DNA of 19,527 nucleotides from Phocaeicola_A sp045545095. Lineage in GTDB: Bacteria > Bacteroidota > Bacteroidia > Bacteroidales > Bacteroidaceae. The notes under the pieces are model-generated. The model saw only the letters and a list, made by a program, of their open reading frames with translations. It was not told the DNA's origin and did not search any database. Location: the NCBI GenBank assembly GCA_045545095.1, contig JAZQAG010000034.1, positions 1-19,527 of the forward strand, written 5' to 3'. Shown piece after piece: positions 1-7,331 of this stretch (position 1 is the stretch's first letter; each line of letters starts with the position of its first letter). Position numbers and translations under genes: made by a program.

Positions 1-544
1 CATCGAAGGTGGTGCCCTGGTCATGCACGATGAGCAGACCAAGAAACGCATCGATTACCTGAAGAACTTCGGTTTTGCCGGAGAGACCGAAGTGGTGGCT
101 CCTGGTATCAACAGCAAGATGGACGAGATACGTGCAGCTTACGGTCTTCTCAATCTCCGCCAGGTGGATGCCGCCATCGAAGCGCGTCGTCAGGTAGCTG
201 TCAGGTACCGCGAGGCTCTGAAAGATGTTCCCGGTATCCGTTTCATGAATGATATCCCCGGTGTGAAGCACAACTACAGTTACTTCCCCATCTTCGTAGA
301 TAGTGATGAGTATGGCATGAGTCGCGATGCCCTCTATTTCAGGATGAAGGAGCAAAATGTCCTTGGCCGCCGCTATTTCTATCCGCTCATCAGTTCCTTC
401 ATCACTTACCGCGGTTTGGACAGTTCCCGTCCGGAAAACTTGCCCAATGCCCATAAATTGGCAGACTCTGTTATCTGCTTGCCTATGCATCATGAACTTG
501 GTAATGAAGATGTGGAACGTATTCTTTCATTTATCGTAAAATAA
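1..544 (+). CDS. DegT/DnrJ/EryC1/StrS-family sugar aminotransferase, C-terminal part (5' truncated by window)
   Basis: The reading frame is open from the first complete codon (position 2, reading I-E-G-G-A-L-V), so the gene begins upstream of the window. The first visible residues match the conserved E-G-G-A segment that follows the PLP lysine in this family. The stretch around FGFAGETEVVAPGINSKMDE and the later HNYSYFPIFVD are also typical. The family transfers an amino group from glutamate to a nucleotide-activated keto-sugar, using PLP, in the cytoplasm. The wording of the EGG and LKNFGFAG region is closest to VioA-type dTDP-4-keto-6-deoxyglucose aminotransferases, from memory only, so the sugar (perhaps Qui4N) is an inference. 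The lysine itself lies outside the window. The gene ends 8 bp before the ATP-grasp gene, consistent with one operon for a surface glycan. Confidence 0.9.
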   Translation, partial: IEGGALVMHDEQTKKRIDYLKNFGFAGETEVVAPGINSKMDEIRAAYGLLNLRQVDAAIEARRQVAVRYREALKDVPGIRFMNDIPGVKHNYSYFPIFVDSDEYGMSRDALYFRMKEQNVLGRRYFYPLISSFITYRGLDSSRPENLPNAHKLADSVICLPMHHELGNEDVERILSFIVK

Positions 545-552
545 AAGGAAAG

Positions 553-1764
553 ATGAGACAGAAGAGACTGATGTTGCTGGGAGGTCTTCGTTACCTGTTG
601 CCTGTGATAGAGGAGGCCCATAAATTGGGAGTCCATGTCATCACGGCCGACTATCTGCCCGACAACATCGCTCACAAATACAGTGATGAATACTGTAACG
701 TCAGCATTATAGACAAAGAAGCCGTGTTGGAGGCTGCTCAAGAATTGCAGGTTGACGGTATTCTTTCCCATGCGGTTGACCCGGGTGTGGTAAGTGCTGC
801 ATACGTGGCTGAAAAGATGGGACTCCCTTTCCAATGTTCCTATAAAGCTGCCTGCATTCTGCAAGACAAGTCCCTTTTCCGTCAGTTCCTTGCTGATAAT
901 GGATTCAACTGTCCCCATGCCAAAGGATACAGTAATCTGGAGGATGCACTGGAAGAGGTGGACCGGTTTACTTGGCCTGTCATTGTCAAACCCGTAGATT
1001 CGGCAGGCAGCAAGGGGGTGGCTAAGGTTGAAAATCCCGAAGACTTGCCTGCGGCCATAAAAACAGCTTTGGATGCATCCATTTCAAAGAACTTCATCAT
1101 AGAGGACTTTCTGGAAAAAGAAGGTTTTTCTGTGGGTTCTGAGTCTTTTGTTGTGAACGGGCGACTGATGTATAATGGTTTTTATGACCAATATTTCGAT
1201 AATGAAGCAGTGAATCCTTACACCCCTTCGGCAGAAGTGTGGCCATCTTCTATGGCACAGAAATATCAGGATGAAGTAAAGAGCGAACTCCAACGGTTGA
1301 TAAACCTGTTAGGAATCACTACGGGTCTCTTTAATGTGGAATGCCGGTTGTGTAAAAATGGAAAAGTTTATCTGATGGAAGTTTCACCACGTGCAGGAGG
1401 TAACCGGTTGGCAGAGATGTTGAATTATGCTGCGGATATCAATATCAATGAAGCTGAGACACGTAAAGCGTTAGGATTACCTGTAGGTGATATTCATGAA
1501 CCTAATTATAAAGGTCATTTTGCCATTTTGGTCTTGCATTCAGAAAAGAAAGGAATTTTCGATGAAATAATCATTGACAAGACCTTTCGGGAAAGACATG
1601 TCATAGAAGAGGAAATACGTGTTTCCAAAGGTGATATGGTAGATTCTTTTATAGGAGCCAATGCGGCTATAGGGACTCTGTTTCTGAAATTCGATACCCG
1701 TGAAGAATTGGCACAAGCTTTAGCAAATCAAAGAGAATGGCTTAAAATAAATTTGAAGCAATGA
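553..1764 (+). CDS. ATP-grasp ligase (carboxylate-amine ligase type)
   Basis: This 403-residue protein has the ATP-grasp order: an N-terminal pre-ATP-grasp Rossmann-like region (about 1-100), the nucleotide-binding segment PVIVKPVDSAGSKGV (about 142-156, K146), an acidic hinge near E184, and the metal-binding end NVECR...YLMEVSPRAGGNR (E263, E276, R280). Family members phosphorylate a carboxylate and join it to an amine, as in amino-acid ligases and carbamoyl-phosphate-type enzymes. The substrate cannot be read from the sequence. In this operon a plausible job is forming an amide on an amino sugar, or making a small amide building block for one. The start at 553 follows an AAGGAAAG purine stretch. 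The 3' end overlaps the next gene by 4 bp (ATGA), implying translational coupling. The fold assignment is firm; the biosynthetic role is inferred. Confidence 0.88.
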   Translation: MRQKRLMLLGGLRYLLPVIEEAHKLGVHVITADYLPDNIAHKYSDEYCNVSIIDKEAVLEAAQELQVDGILSHAVDPGVVSAAYVAEKMGLPFQCSYKAACILQDKSLFRQFLADNGFNCPHAKGYSNLEDALEEVDRFTWPVIVKPVDSAGSKGVAKVENPEDLPAAIKTALDASISKNFIIEDFLEKEGFSVGSESFVVNGRLMYNGFYDQYFDNEAVNPYTPSAEVWPSSMAQKYQDEVKSELQRLINLLGITTGLFNVECRLCKNGKVYLMEVSPRAGGNRLAEMLNYAADININEAETRKALGLPVGDIHEPNYKGHFAILVLHSEKKGIFDEIIIDKTFRERHVIEEEIRVSKGDMVDSFIGANAAIGTLFLKFDTREELAQALANQREWLKINLKQ

Positions 1765-2726
1765 AAGAAATAGGTGGATACTTCAGTTTAGAAATAAAAA
1801 AGACTCCTCAAGAGAGTGTTTTCCATTCTCAAGGGCTTTTTTTGAACAGTGGAAGAAATGCACTGGAATATATCCTTTCATCTTTATCTGCTGTCAGCAA
1901 ACTATGGATACCCTATTTCACCTGTGATGTGGTACTGGAGCCTATAAAGAAATTAGGTATCCCATACGACTTTTACCGAATCAACGAACATTTGGAATTA
2001 TGTGAGGATATCCAACTGGCATCGGATGAATACCTTCTTGCAACCAATTATTATGGCATTAAAGATTCTTATATAGAGAATCTTGCTGAGAAATATGGTC
2101 CGCATCTGATTGTTGACAATGCTCAAGCATTATATGCCCATCCGATTGAAGGGACAAAGACACTATACAGTCCGCGTAAGTTTGCAGGCATCTCTGATGG
2201 TGGCATTGCTTATATGGAAGATGGCAAAGACATCCAATCGTTTGATACGGATGTGTCATACGACCGTTTGAGTCACCTGTTGAAGCGTATAGATTTGGGA
2301 GCAGTTGCTGGATATGCTGATTTCAGAGAAAATAGTCGTAAGTTGGCAAACCAACCTATTATGCAAATGTCCAAACTGACCAAGGTGTTATTTGCGTCAA
2401 TAGACTTTGAAGGAATAAAAGAGAGACGACTGGAGAATTTCCAGATGCTACATAAAAACTTGAAGAGTAGCAACAAATTAATGATTCCTGACATCGGATC
2501 TTTTTCTTGTCCGTTGGTCTATCCTTATTTTACAGATGACTGTACATTAAAGAAAAAGTTGATAGAGAATAAAATCTTTGTTGCCACCTATTGGCCTAAT
2601 GTACTGGAATGGTGTTCAAAAGACATGTTGGAATATCAGTTAGCCAACGGAATCATTGCGATACCCATTGATCAACGATATGGAGAGGAAGAAATGAAAT
2701 ACATAACGAATTTGATATTGTCATGA
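1761..2726 (+). CDS. Divergent DegT/StrS-like PLP aminotransferase
   Basis: This 321-residue protein is shorter than usual for the family (about 370) but keeps its landmarks. LNSGRNALEYIL (29-40) matches the N-terminal PLP-phosphate turn. IVDNAQALYA (117-126) supplies the aspartate for the PLP nitrogen (D119) and the Q122 position. YSPRKFAGISDGG (136-148) puts a lysine (K140) where the Schiff-base lysine of FdtB/QdtB-type enzymes lies. An active aminotransferase is therefore expected, in contrast to degenerate homologues that lose the lysine. Substrate is unknown; a second keto-sugar or a non-sugar keto compound are both possible. Both ends overlap the neighbours by 4 bp, so it is embedded in the glycan operon. 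Two aminotransferases in one locus suggest either two amino sugars or a di-amino sugar. Confidence 0.72.
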   Translation: MKEIGGYFSLEIKKTPQESVFHSQGLFLNSGRNALEYILSSLSAVSKLWIPYFTCDVVLEPIKKLGIPYDFYRINEHLELCEDIQLASDEYLLATNYYGIKDSYIENLAEKYGPHLIVDNAQALYAHPIEGTKTLYSPRKFAGISDGGIAYMEDGKDIQSFDTDVSYDRLSHLLKRIDLGAVAGYADFRENSRKLANQPIMQMSKLTKVLFASIDFEGIKERRLENFQMLHKNLKSSNKLMIPDIGSFSCPLVYPYFTDDCTLKKKLIENKIFVATYWPNVLEWCSKDMLEYQLANGIIAIPIDQRYGEEEMKYITNLILS

Positions 2727-3382
2727 CAGAAAAAGTAGTTATTATTGGCGGAAAAGGAACCGCAGTTGTTATCGCTGAGCAAATCTATGATGCCCACGAA
2801 CGTTTCGGAATGGATATTGAGGTGCTTGGATTTGCTTTTGATGATCCAGCCTACAAAGATGGAATAAATGGTTGGCCTGTCTTTTGTGGCACACGCGAAG
2901 CCTATGATATGTTCAAGCATGATGAATCAGTAAAATTTGTATTTGCACTATACCGTTCTGATGTATTAAAAGAGCGTATAGCATTACGTGACAGTCTGAA
3001 TATCCCCATTGATCGTTTCTTGTCTTTCAGACATCCTTCGGCTTATGTTGCCAAAAGTGCCCAATTGGGTAAAGCGAATATCATCCTGGCCAATTGTGCC
3101 ATCAACAACAACGTGGTGATGGGAAATTATAACACGATGCAGACAGGTTCTCTTATCGGTCATGACACGCACATTGGCAATAACAACTTTATAGCTGCCC
3201 ATACCTGTATAGGTAGTAGTCTGAAAATAGGGAACGGGAATTTCACCGGACTTAATTGCAGCATCAAGAATTTTGTGGTAATGGGAGATTATAATCTCAT
3301 AGGCATGGCCTCTAATGTAGTAAAAGATGTATCAGATGGGAATATTCTGATAGGAAATCCCGCCAAACAGTTAGTTAAATAA
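2723..3382 (+). CDS. NeuD/PglD-type sugar O/N-acyltransferase (left-handed beta-helix)
   Basis: The protein of 219 residues opens with a Rossmann-like loop, VVIIGGKGTAVVIAEQI (5-21), that in PglD/NeuD binds the nucleotide-sugar. It continues from about residue 105 with hexapeptide repeats of the left-handed beta-helix (ANIILANCAINNN, GHDTHIGNNNFIAAH, LKIGNGNFTG). H147 in IGHDTHIG sits where PglD-family enzymes have the histidine that activates the acceptor amine or hydroxyl. It ends with the usual IGNPAKQL motif. Such enzymes move an acetyl or other acyl group from CoA to an amino sugar or sialic acid. Its position just before a MaoC/CitE pair makes an unusual acyl-CoA donor possible, but acetyl-CoA is the default expectation. 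It starts with a 4-bp overlap and ends 2 bp before the next ATG. Confidence 0.87.
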   Translation: MTEKVVIIGGKGTAVVIAEQIYDAHERFGMDIEVLGFAFDDPAYKDGINGWPVFCGTREAYDMFKHDESVKFVFALYRSDVLKERIALRDSLNIPIDRFLSFRHPSAYVAKSAQLGKANIILANCAINNNVVMGNYNTMQTGSLIGHDTHIGNNNFIAAHTCIGSSLKIGNGNFTGLNCSIKNFVVMGDYNLIGMASNVVKDVSDGNILIGNPAKQLVK

Positions 3383-3384
3383 TT

Positions 3385-3846
3385 ATGAAACAATCTATAT
3401 TAGGACTTTATTTTGAAGAATTTGAAGTAGGTTCAGAAATCAGACATTCACTTTCAAAGACTATTTTTGAGAGCGACAATAACTTCTTCAGTCTGATGAC
3501 GATGAACCATCATCCGGTACATACCAACATTGATTATGCAGGGAAAAACCAGCATGGAAAGATTTTAGTGGTAGGAACACTTGTCTTTTCATTGGCAGTA
3601 GGTATTACTGTTCCCGATATAAGTGGAAAAGCTATTGCAAATTTGGGGTATGAAGAGGTGAAACACTTGAATCCTGTGTTTGTCAATGATACGATTTACG
3701 TACGTACCAAAGTATTGGAAAAGCGCGAATCAAAATCAAAGAACGATAGAGGAATTGTTTATGTGGAGTCCATCGCCTACAATCAGGAAGGAGTGGATGT
3801 CCTTTCCTTCCGCCGTCATGTACTTGTTAAAAAGAAAGAGCTATGA
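3385..3846 (+). CDS. MaoC-family (hot-dog) acyl-CoA hydratase/dehydratase
   Basis: A single hot-dog domain of 153 residues. LGLYFEEFEVGSEIRHSLSK (6-25) and the helix FFSLMTMNHHPVHTNIDYA (34-52) match the MaoC-like subfamily related to mesaconyl-CoA hydratases. The canonical catalytic D-x-N-P-x-H is altered: the aspartate position reads N41 and the catalytic histidine is H46, and a similar LTMN...H pattern is, as I recall, usual for this subfamily rather than a sign of decay. These enzymes add or remove water across a 2,3-double bond of a CoA ester. The gene overlaps the following CitE-type gene by 4 bp. Known methylmalyl-CoA/mesaconyl-CoA pathways couple the same two families, which supports a joint function here, although the actual substrate is unknown. 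Confidence 0.83.
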   Translation: MKQSILGLYFEEFEVGSEIRHSLSKTIFESDNNFFSLMTMNHHPVHTNIDYAGKNQHGKILVVGTLVFSLAVGITVPDISGKAIANLGYEEVKHLNPVFVNDTIYVRTKVLEKRESKSKNDRGIVYVESIAYNQEGVDVLSFRRHVLVKKKEL

Positions 3847-4733
3847 TGAACGAAACATACCTGATGCGTAGCCTGATGTTTGTGCCTGCGCACAATGAAA
3901 AATTGTTGGAAAGTGCTGTCCGTAGGGATGCAGATGTCCTTTTGCTGGATATAGAAGACTCTGTCCCCTATCCCGACAAGCAACGTTCACGTGACAATAT
4001 CAAAGCTTTTGCCCGACGTACGGACTTGAACGGCAAACTGCTTTTCCCCCGTGTGAATGACCGTGAGAGTGGTGAATTGCTGAAGGATGTATATCAACTG
4101 ACCATCGACGGTATTGCAGGATTCATGTATCCCAAATCCACTAAAGCAGAAGATGTCTATTTCTTCGGGAAACTGCTTGAGACTATTGAATATGAAAAGG
4201 GGTATCCGATAGGTACATTCAAAATTATACCTTTGATAGAGACTACCGGTGCTGTGGTAAACATCAAGGAGATATGCAGTGCTTGTACCAGGGTGGTTGC
4301 TGTAGCTTTCGGTTGTGAGGATTACGTGACCGATCTTCAAGGAAAGCATGACATTGAAGGTGTCAGCATCATGATGGCCCGCAACATGATCAGTGCGGCT
4401 GCACGCAGTTGCGGTGTGTTGCCTATTGATACCGTACACATCCGTGTGCACGATCTTGAAGATTTGGAAAAGAATCTCAAGTTGAGCAAAACATTAGGAT
4501 TTGAAGGTATGTTGGTGCTCAATCCGAAAGAACTTCCCTTGGTGCATCAGTATTATTCGCCTACAACAGAAGAAGTGGCTTGGGCAAAGGAAATGCTGGA
4601 ACTGGCAGAAGAGGCCAAGCGTGAAGGCAAAGGTGTAGCAGTCAAGGATGGAAAATTCATAGGCCCTCCTATGGTAAAGATGGCAGAAAATATTCTGAGG
4701 AAACACCGGATGATAGAAAGCAAAAAAATATAA
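3843..4733 (+). CDS. CitE-like HpcH/HpaI-family CoA ester lyase (malyl/citramalyl-CoA lyase type)
   Basis: A TIM-barrel protein of 296 residues. RSLMFVPA (9-16) opens the first strand. LLLDIEDSV (33-41) and FPRVN (68-72) are typical CitE motifs, IPLIET (129-134) carries the metal-binding glutamate E133, and FGCEDYVTDL (157-166) carries the acidic second metal site. The family reversibly cleaves 3-hydroxy-acyl-CoA esters such as malyl-, methylmalyl- or citramalyl-CoA, with Mg2+, in the cytoplasm. No citrate lyase alpha or gamma genes are beside it, so it is not part of a classical citrate lyase. Within a glycan operon it may run in the condensation direction to make a hydroxy-diacid CoA donor; this is inference. 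Two start codons lie in tandem (3843 and 3846); the first overlaps the previous stop by 4 bp. Confidence 0.85.
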   Translation: MMNETYLMRSLMFVPAHNEKLLESAVRRDADVLLLDIEDSVPYPDKQRSRDNIKAFARRTDLNGKLLFPRVNDRESGELLKDVYQLTIDGIAGFMYPKSTKAEDVYFFGKLLETIEYEKGYPIGTFKIIPLIETTGAVVNIKEICSACTRVVAVAFGCEDYVTDLQGKHDIEGVSIMMARNMISAAARSCGVLPIDTVHIRVHDLEDLEKNLKLSKTLGFEGMLVLNPKELPLVHQYYSPTTEEVAWAKEMLELAEEAKREGKGVAVKDGKFIGPPMVKMAENILRKHRMIESKKI

Positions 4734-4734
4734 A

Positions 4735-5676
4735 ATGGAAAACTCTTTATATGCTCCTGTACTGATACCGACTCTATGCCGTTATGAACATTTCAAAAGG
4801 TGTATAGAATCATTATCCGCTTGTATAGGGGCAGAGCATACTGATATTTACATAGGACTGGATTATCCGGCTAAAGAATCGCATCGCGCGGGATATGAAC
4901 AGATAAAGCAATATTTGGACTCTTGCGGTAATCTTGGCTTCAAATCCTTGAATGTCATTCATAGACCACATAATTATGGGTTTGGTCCTAATGGAAATGC
5001 CATGAGTTTGCGTAGAGAAGTTTTCAAGAAATATGACCGGATTATTACCTCAGAAGATGACAATGAGTTTTCTCCCTGTTTTCTTGATTTCATGAATCAG
5101 GCACTTGCCAAGTACAGGGATGATGACAGGGTACGCACTGTAGGAGCATGGGTTCCCCCTCATCATAAACAAAAAGGTAAAGGGAATATACAATTCACTT
5201 ATTCTACCTCTGCATGGGGATTGGGAATTTGGAAACATAAAGAGCAGCAAGAGTACGACTATAGTGAAGTCATCAGGAACAAAAAGAAATCCTGGAAACT
5301 TTTCAGAATGATTCCTGGTTGCTGGGTCATGCTTTATCGCATGGTCAATCGGGGAATTAGTTGGGGGGATGTCAAACGTGAAACCTATAACTGCCTGAAT
5401 GATACTTTTCAAGTTCGCCCTTATATTTCTTTGGTTCGTAATTGGGGTAACGACGGTAGTGGAGCACATTGTGTGGCAGACAATAATCGATTTGTTTCAG
5501 CAAAAATATCGGAGAGTAGAACTTTTGGAAAATTGGATGATTGTGAAGTCAAACTTTCTGTATCCCGAACAGCTATGTTCTTTCATAATCTGCCTCCTCG
5601 CAACACGCTACGCTGTTGGTTGGTATTGGCCAAATACGGTTGGATATTTGTCAAATCACTTTTTACGAGTAAATAA
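4735..5676 (+). CDS. Glycosyltransferase, GT-A fold, family 2-like
   Basis: The N-terminus APVLIPTLCRYEHFKRCIES (7-26) is the standard GT-A opening strand and helix. IYIGLDYP (38-45) and HNYGFGPNGNAMSL (79-92) follow, and IITSEDDNEFSP (103-114) contains the acidic DxD-like metal and nucleotide-sugar site (E107, D108, D109). A tryptophan-rich acceptor region lies around 145-160. It probably adds one sugar to the lipid-linked repeat unit at the cytoplasmic face of the inner membrane. Donor and acceptor cannot be inferred. No clear membrane span is present beyond a hydrophobic C-terminal helix (about 295-310) that could peripherally attach it. The gene begins 1 bp after the CitE-like stop and is the last gene of the + strand operon. 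Confidence 0.82.
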   Translation: MENSLYAPVLIPTLCRYEHFKRCIESLSACIGAEHTDIYIGLDYPAKESHRAGYEQIKQYLDSCGNLGFKSLNVIHRPHNYGFGPNGNAMSLRREVFKKYDRIITSEDDNEFSPCFLDFMNQALAKYRDDDRVRTVGAWVPPHHKQKGKGNIQFTYSTSAWGLGIWKHKEQQEYDYSEVIRNKKKSWKLFRMIPGCWVMLYRMVNRGISWGDVKRETYNCLNDTFQVRPYISLVRNWGNDGSGAHCVADNNRFVSAKISESRTFGKLDDCEVKLSVSRTAMFFHNLPPRNTLRCWLVLAKYGWIFVKSLFTSK

Positions 5677-5678
5677 TC

Positions 5679-7130
5679 TTAGGCATTTGTTACTTTTTTA
5701 TGCAACAGGTAACCTATGCATTCTTTCAGCATTGCTGCTTTAAAAATCCATGAAAAAGTGATGTATGATACCGATGCAATAATCATTTTGGCCACGATGC
5801 AATAATAGACATTTTCTATATCTTTAGTTATCCACCAAGTCACAACCATGGATGCAGTAGCAATTGCTGCAAATGGAATAATCTCTTTAAAAGAATGGAT
5901 AATATTGAGTCCAATTTCCTTCCATACAAAATATTGCCATACTGTCAACCAAGCAATATTTATGCATACATACACTACAATCATCGTCATTATACCTAAT
6001 GGGGAAACAACCAGACAAGCAAGTAATACCAATATACCCGACACAACCGAATTCCATAGATATACATCAGCCCGCTTCCGGCTTACAAGTAAATGTCTAT
6101 GCAGATCTGTAATTGGCACAAAGGCTCCACTAATGCACAACAGTTGCATCATGGGAACACAGGGCAACCACTGTTCCTTGATGGTGATAAGAATCAATTC
6201 ATGAGCTACTAATCCTAAGCCAAGCATCAATGGAAATGAGATGAAACTGACGAAATTCAGCATTTTCTTGAACACTTGCTTTTGTCTCTCTTTATCTTGC
6301 GCAACTTGTGCCAATACGGGTTGTGCCACACTTCCGCTCATTCCTACAATGAATAATCCTCCCATACTGCTCCATTTGTAGGCTTGGCTATAATTACCAG
6401 TTTCTGTCTTTGTGTAAAATTTACCCAATATGATAGTCATTACTTGAGTATTGATGTGATTGAATATTTTGGTTACCAACATTTTCCAACTGAATCCAAT
6501 CATCTCCTTCAACGGAGTAAAATCAATATGGAAAGTAGGTCGCCATGGAGACAAAATCCAATAAATCAACGTCACAAAAAATATGTAAGACAAATTTTGT
6601 GTAGCCAATCCCCAATAAGAATAATCGTTATATACCATCCAAAGACCGATACATCCGGATAGAATATGTGCCGATATAGTGGCAATAGACCGTTGCTTCA
6701 CCATCAGATGTTTATATAAATAGGCATGTTGTGCCGTTCCCCAACTGCTGAATACGAATCCCAAGAAAGAATATCGTGCCAGTGCTGTCAATTCTGGTGT
6801 TTCGTAAAAATAAGCTATTAATGGAGCACAAAGAAATAATATGATATACATGCCACCACTCATCAGGATATTGAACCAAAATACGGAATTATAGTCTTTG
6901 TGTCTGAATTCTTTCTTATTTACTAATGCAGATGTAAACCCGCTCTCCTGCAAAGCTGTAGCTATCAATGAAAATATGGTCAGTACCGCCACCATACCAT
7001 ATTCTGCAGGCATAAGCTTACGAGCCAAAAAGATGCCGAACAGCAGATTCAATGCCTGCTGTACACCATTGCTCAAGCCACCCCATAGGAGGCCACGGGC
7101 TGTCTTTTCTTTCAAGGAGGGGGTTGCCAT
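5679..7130 (-). CDS. Wzx-type polysaccharide flippase (oligosaccharide exporter, MATE/PST-like)
   Basis: A polytopic membrane protein of about 483 residues beginning MATPSLKEKTARGLLWGG, with roughly 12-14 hydrophobic helices. The early segment QQALNLLFGIFLARKLMPAE and the ALVNKKE...YNSVFW region are characteristic of Wzx/WzxC-like lipid-III-type flippases. It should move undecaprenyl-linked repeat units across the inner membrane. The frame can be extended upstream to a TTG at 7169, but that codon lies inside the predicted -7 element, so the ATG at 7130 is chosen. The gene faces the glycosyltransferase operon with only 2 bp between stop codons, so read-through from either side would be antisense to the other. 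It has its own promoter (7167-7198) next to a 15-bp inverted repeat. Confidence 0.88.
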   Translation of the reverse strand: MATPSLKEKTARGLLWGGLSNGVQQALNLLFGIFLARKLMPAEYGMVAVLTIFSLIATALQESGFTSALVNKKEFRHKDYNSVFWFNILMSGGMYIILFLCAPLIAYFYETPELTALARYSFLGFVFSSWGTAQHAYLYKHLMVKQRSIATISAHILSGCIGLWMVYNDYSYWGLATQNLSYIFFVTLIYWILSPWRPTFHIDFTPLKEMIGFSWKMLVTKIFNHINTQVMTIILGKFYTKTETGNYSQAYKWSSMGGLFIVGMSGSVAQPVLAQVAQDKERQKQVFKKMLNFVSFISFPLMLGLGLVAHELILITIKEQWLPCVPMMQLLCISGAFVPITDLHRHLLVSRKRADVYLWNSVVSGILVLLACLVVSPLGIMTMIVVYVCINIAWLTVWQYFVWKEIGLNIIHSFKEIIPFAAIATASMVVTWWITKDIENVYYCIVAKMIIASVSYITFSWIFKAAMLKECIGYLLHKKVTNA

Positions 7131-7166
7131 ATAATTATCGAACGTGGAAATAATAGTTTTATTCCG

Positions 7167-7198
7167 CAAAGAAAAGGATTTCTACTCAATTTAGCAAA
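7167..7198 (-). promoter_or_regulatory. Bacteroidales-type promoter for the flippase gene
   Basis: Read on the minus strand, TTTG (7198-7195) is followed after 20 bp by TTTCTTTG (7174-7167). This matches the Bacteroides consensus TTTG-N19-21-TAnnTTTG except for one base (T for A). Transcription would start near 7160, which gives a leader of about 30 nt to the ATG at 7130. It also rules out the upstream TTG start. The -7 element lies within the left arm of the inverted repeat at 7167-7253. Confidence 0.55.
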
Positions 7199-7253
7199 GT
7201 TTTGTTTCCAAGTTTATTGTAATAGTGTGAAAATCTTCAAATCCTTTTCTTTG
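7167..7253. repeat. Perfect 15-bp inverted repeat spanning the divergent flippase/fumarase promoters
   Basis: CAAAGAAAAGGATTT at 7167-7181 is the exact reverse complement of AAATCCTTTTCTTTG at 7239-7253, with 57 bp between the arms. The left arm carries the flippase -7 element and the right arm ends in a TTTG that may contribute to the fumarase promoter. Neither predicted transcript contains both arms, so the repeat should act on DNA: as an operator, a coincidence of promoter-like elements, or recombination sites. See the separate finding on possible inversion. Confidence 0.75.
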
Positions 7254-7277
7254 GTCTCAATTTAGTTTGTATCTTTG
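7246..7277 (+). promoter_or_regulatory. Promoter for the fumarase gene
   Basis: TATCTTTG at 7270-7277 is a perfect Bacteroides -7 element. At the correct spacing of 20 bp the -33 position reads TTTC (7246-7249), one base off TTTG. A perfect TTTG sits 4 bp further on (7250-7253) but gives a short 16-bp spacer. Transcription would start near 7284, leaving a leader of about 48 nt with no clear Shine-Dalgarno sequence, which is normal in this phylum. Confidence 0.55.
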
Positions 7278-7331
7278 CCCCACTGAACAATATTTGGTTT
7301 ATTCACATTAAAAAAATATACGTAAGTATCT

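Noticed and set aside
3843..4733. Citrate lyase beta subunit of a citrate fermentation cluster
   Set aside because: No alpha or gamma subunit, ligase or citG/citX gene is adjacent, and the gene is embedded in a glycan operon next to a MaoC-type hydratase.
7131..7169. N-terminal extension of the flippase to a TTG start
   Set aside because: The TTG falls within the predicted -7 element, and the residues it would add do not resemble flippase N-termini, which begin near MATPSLKEK.
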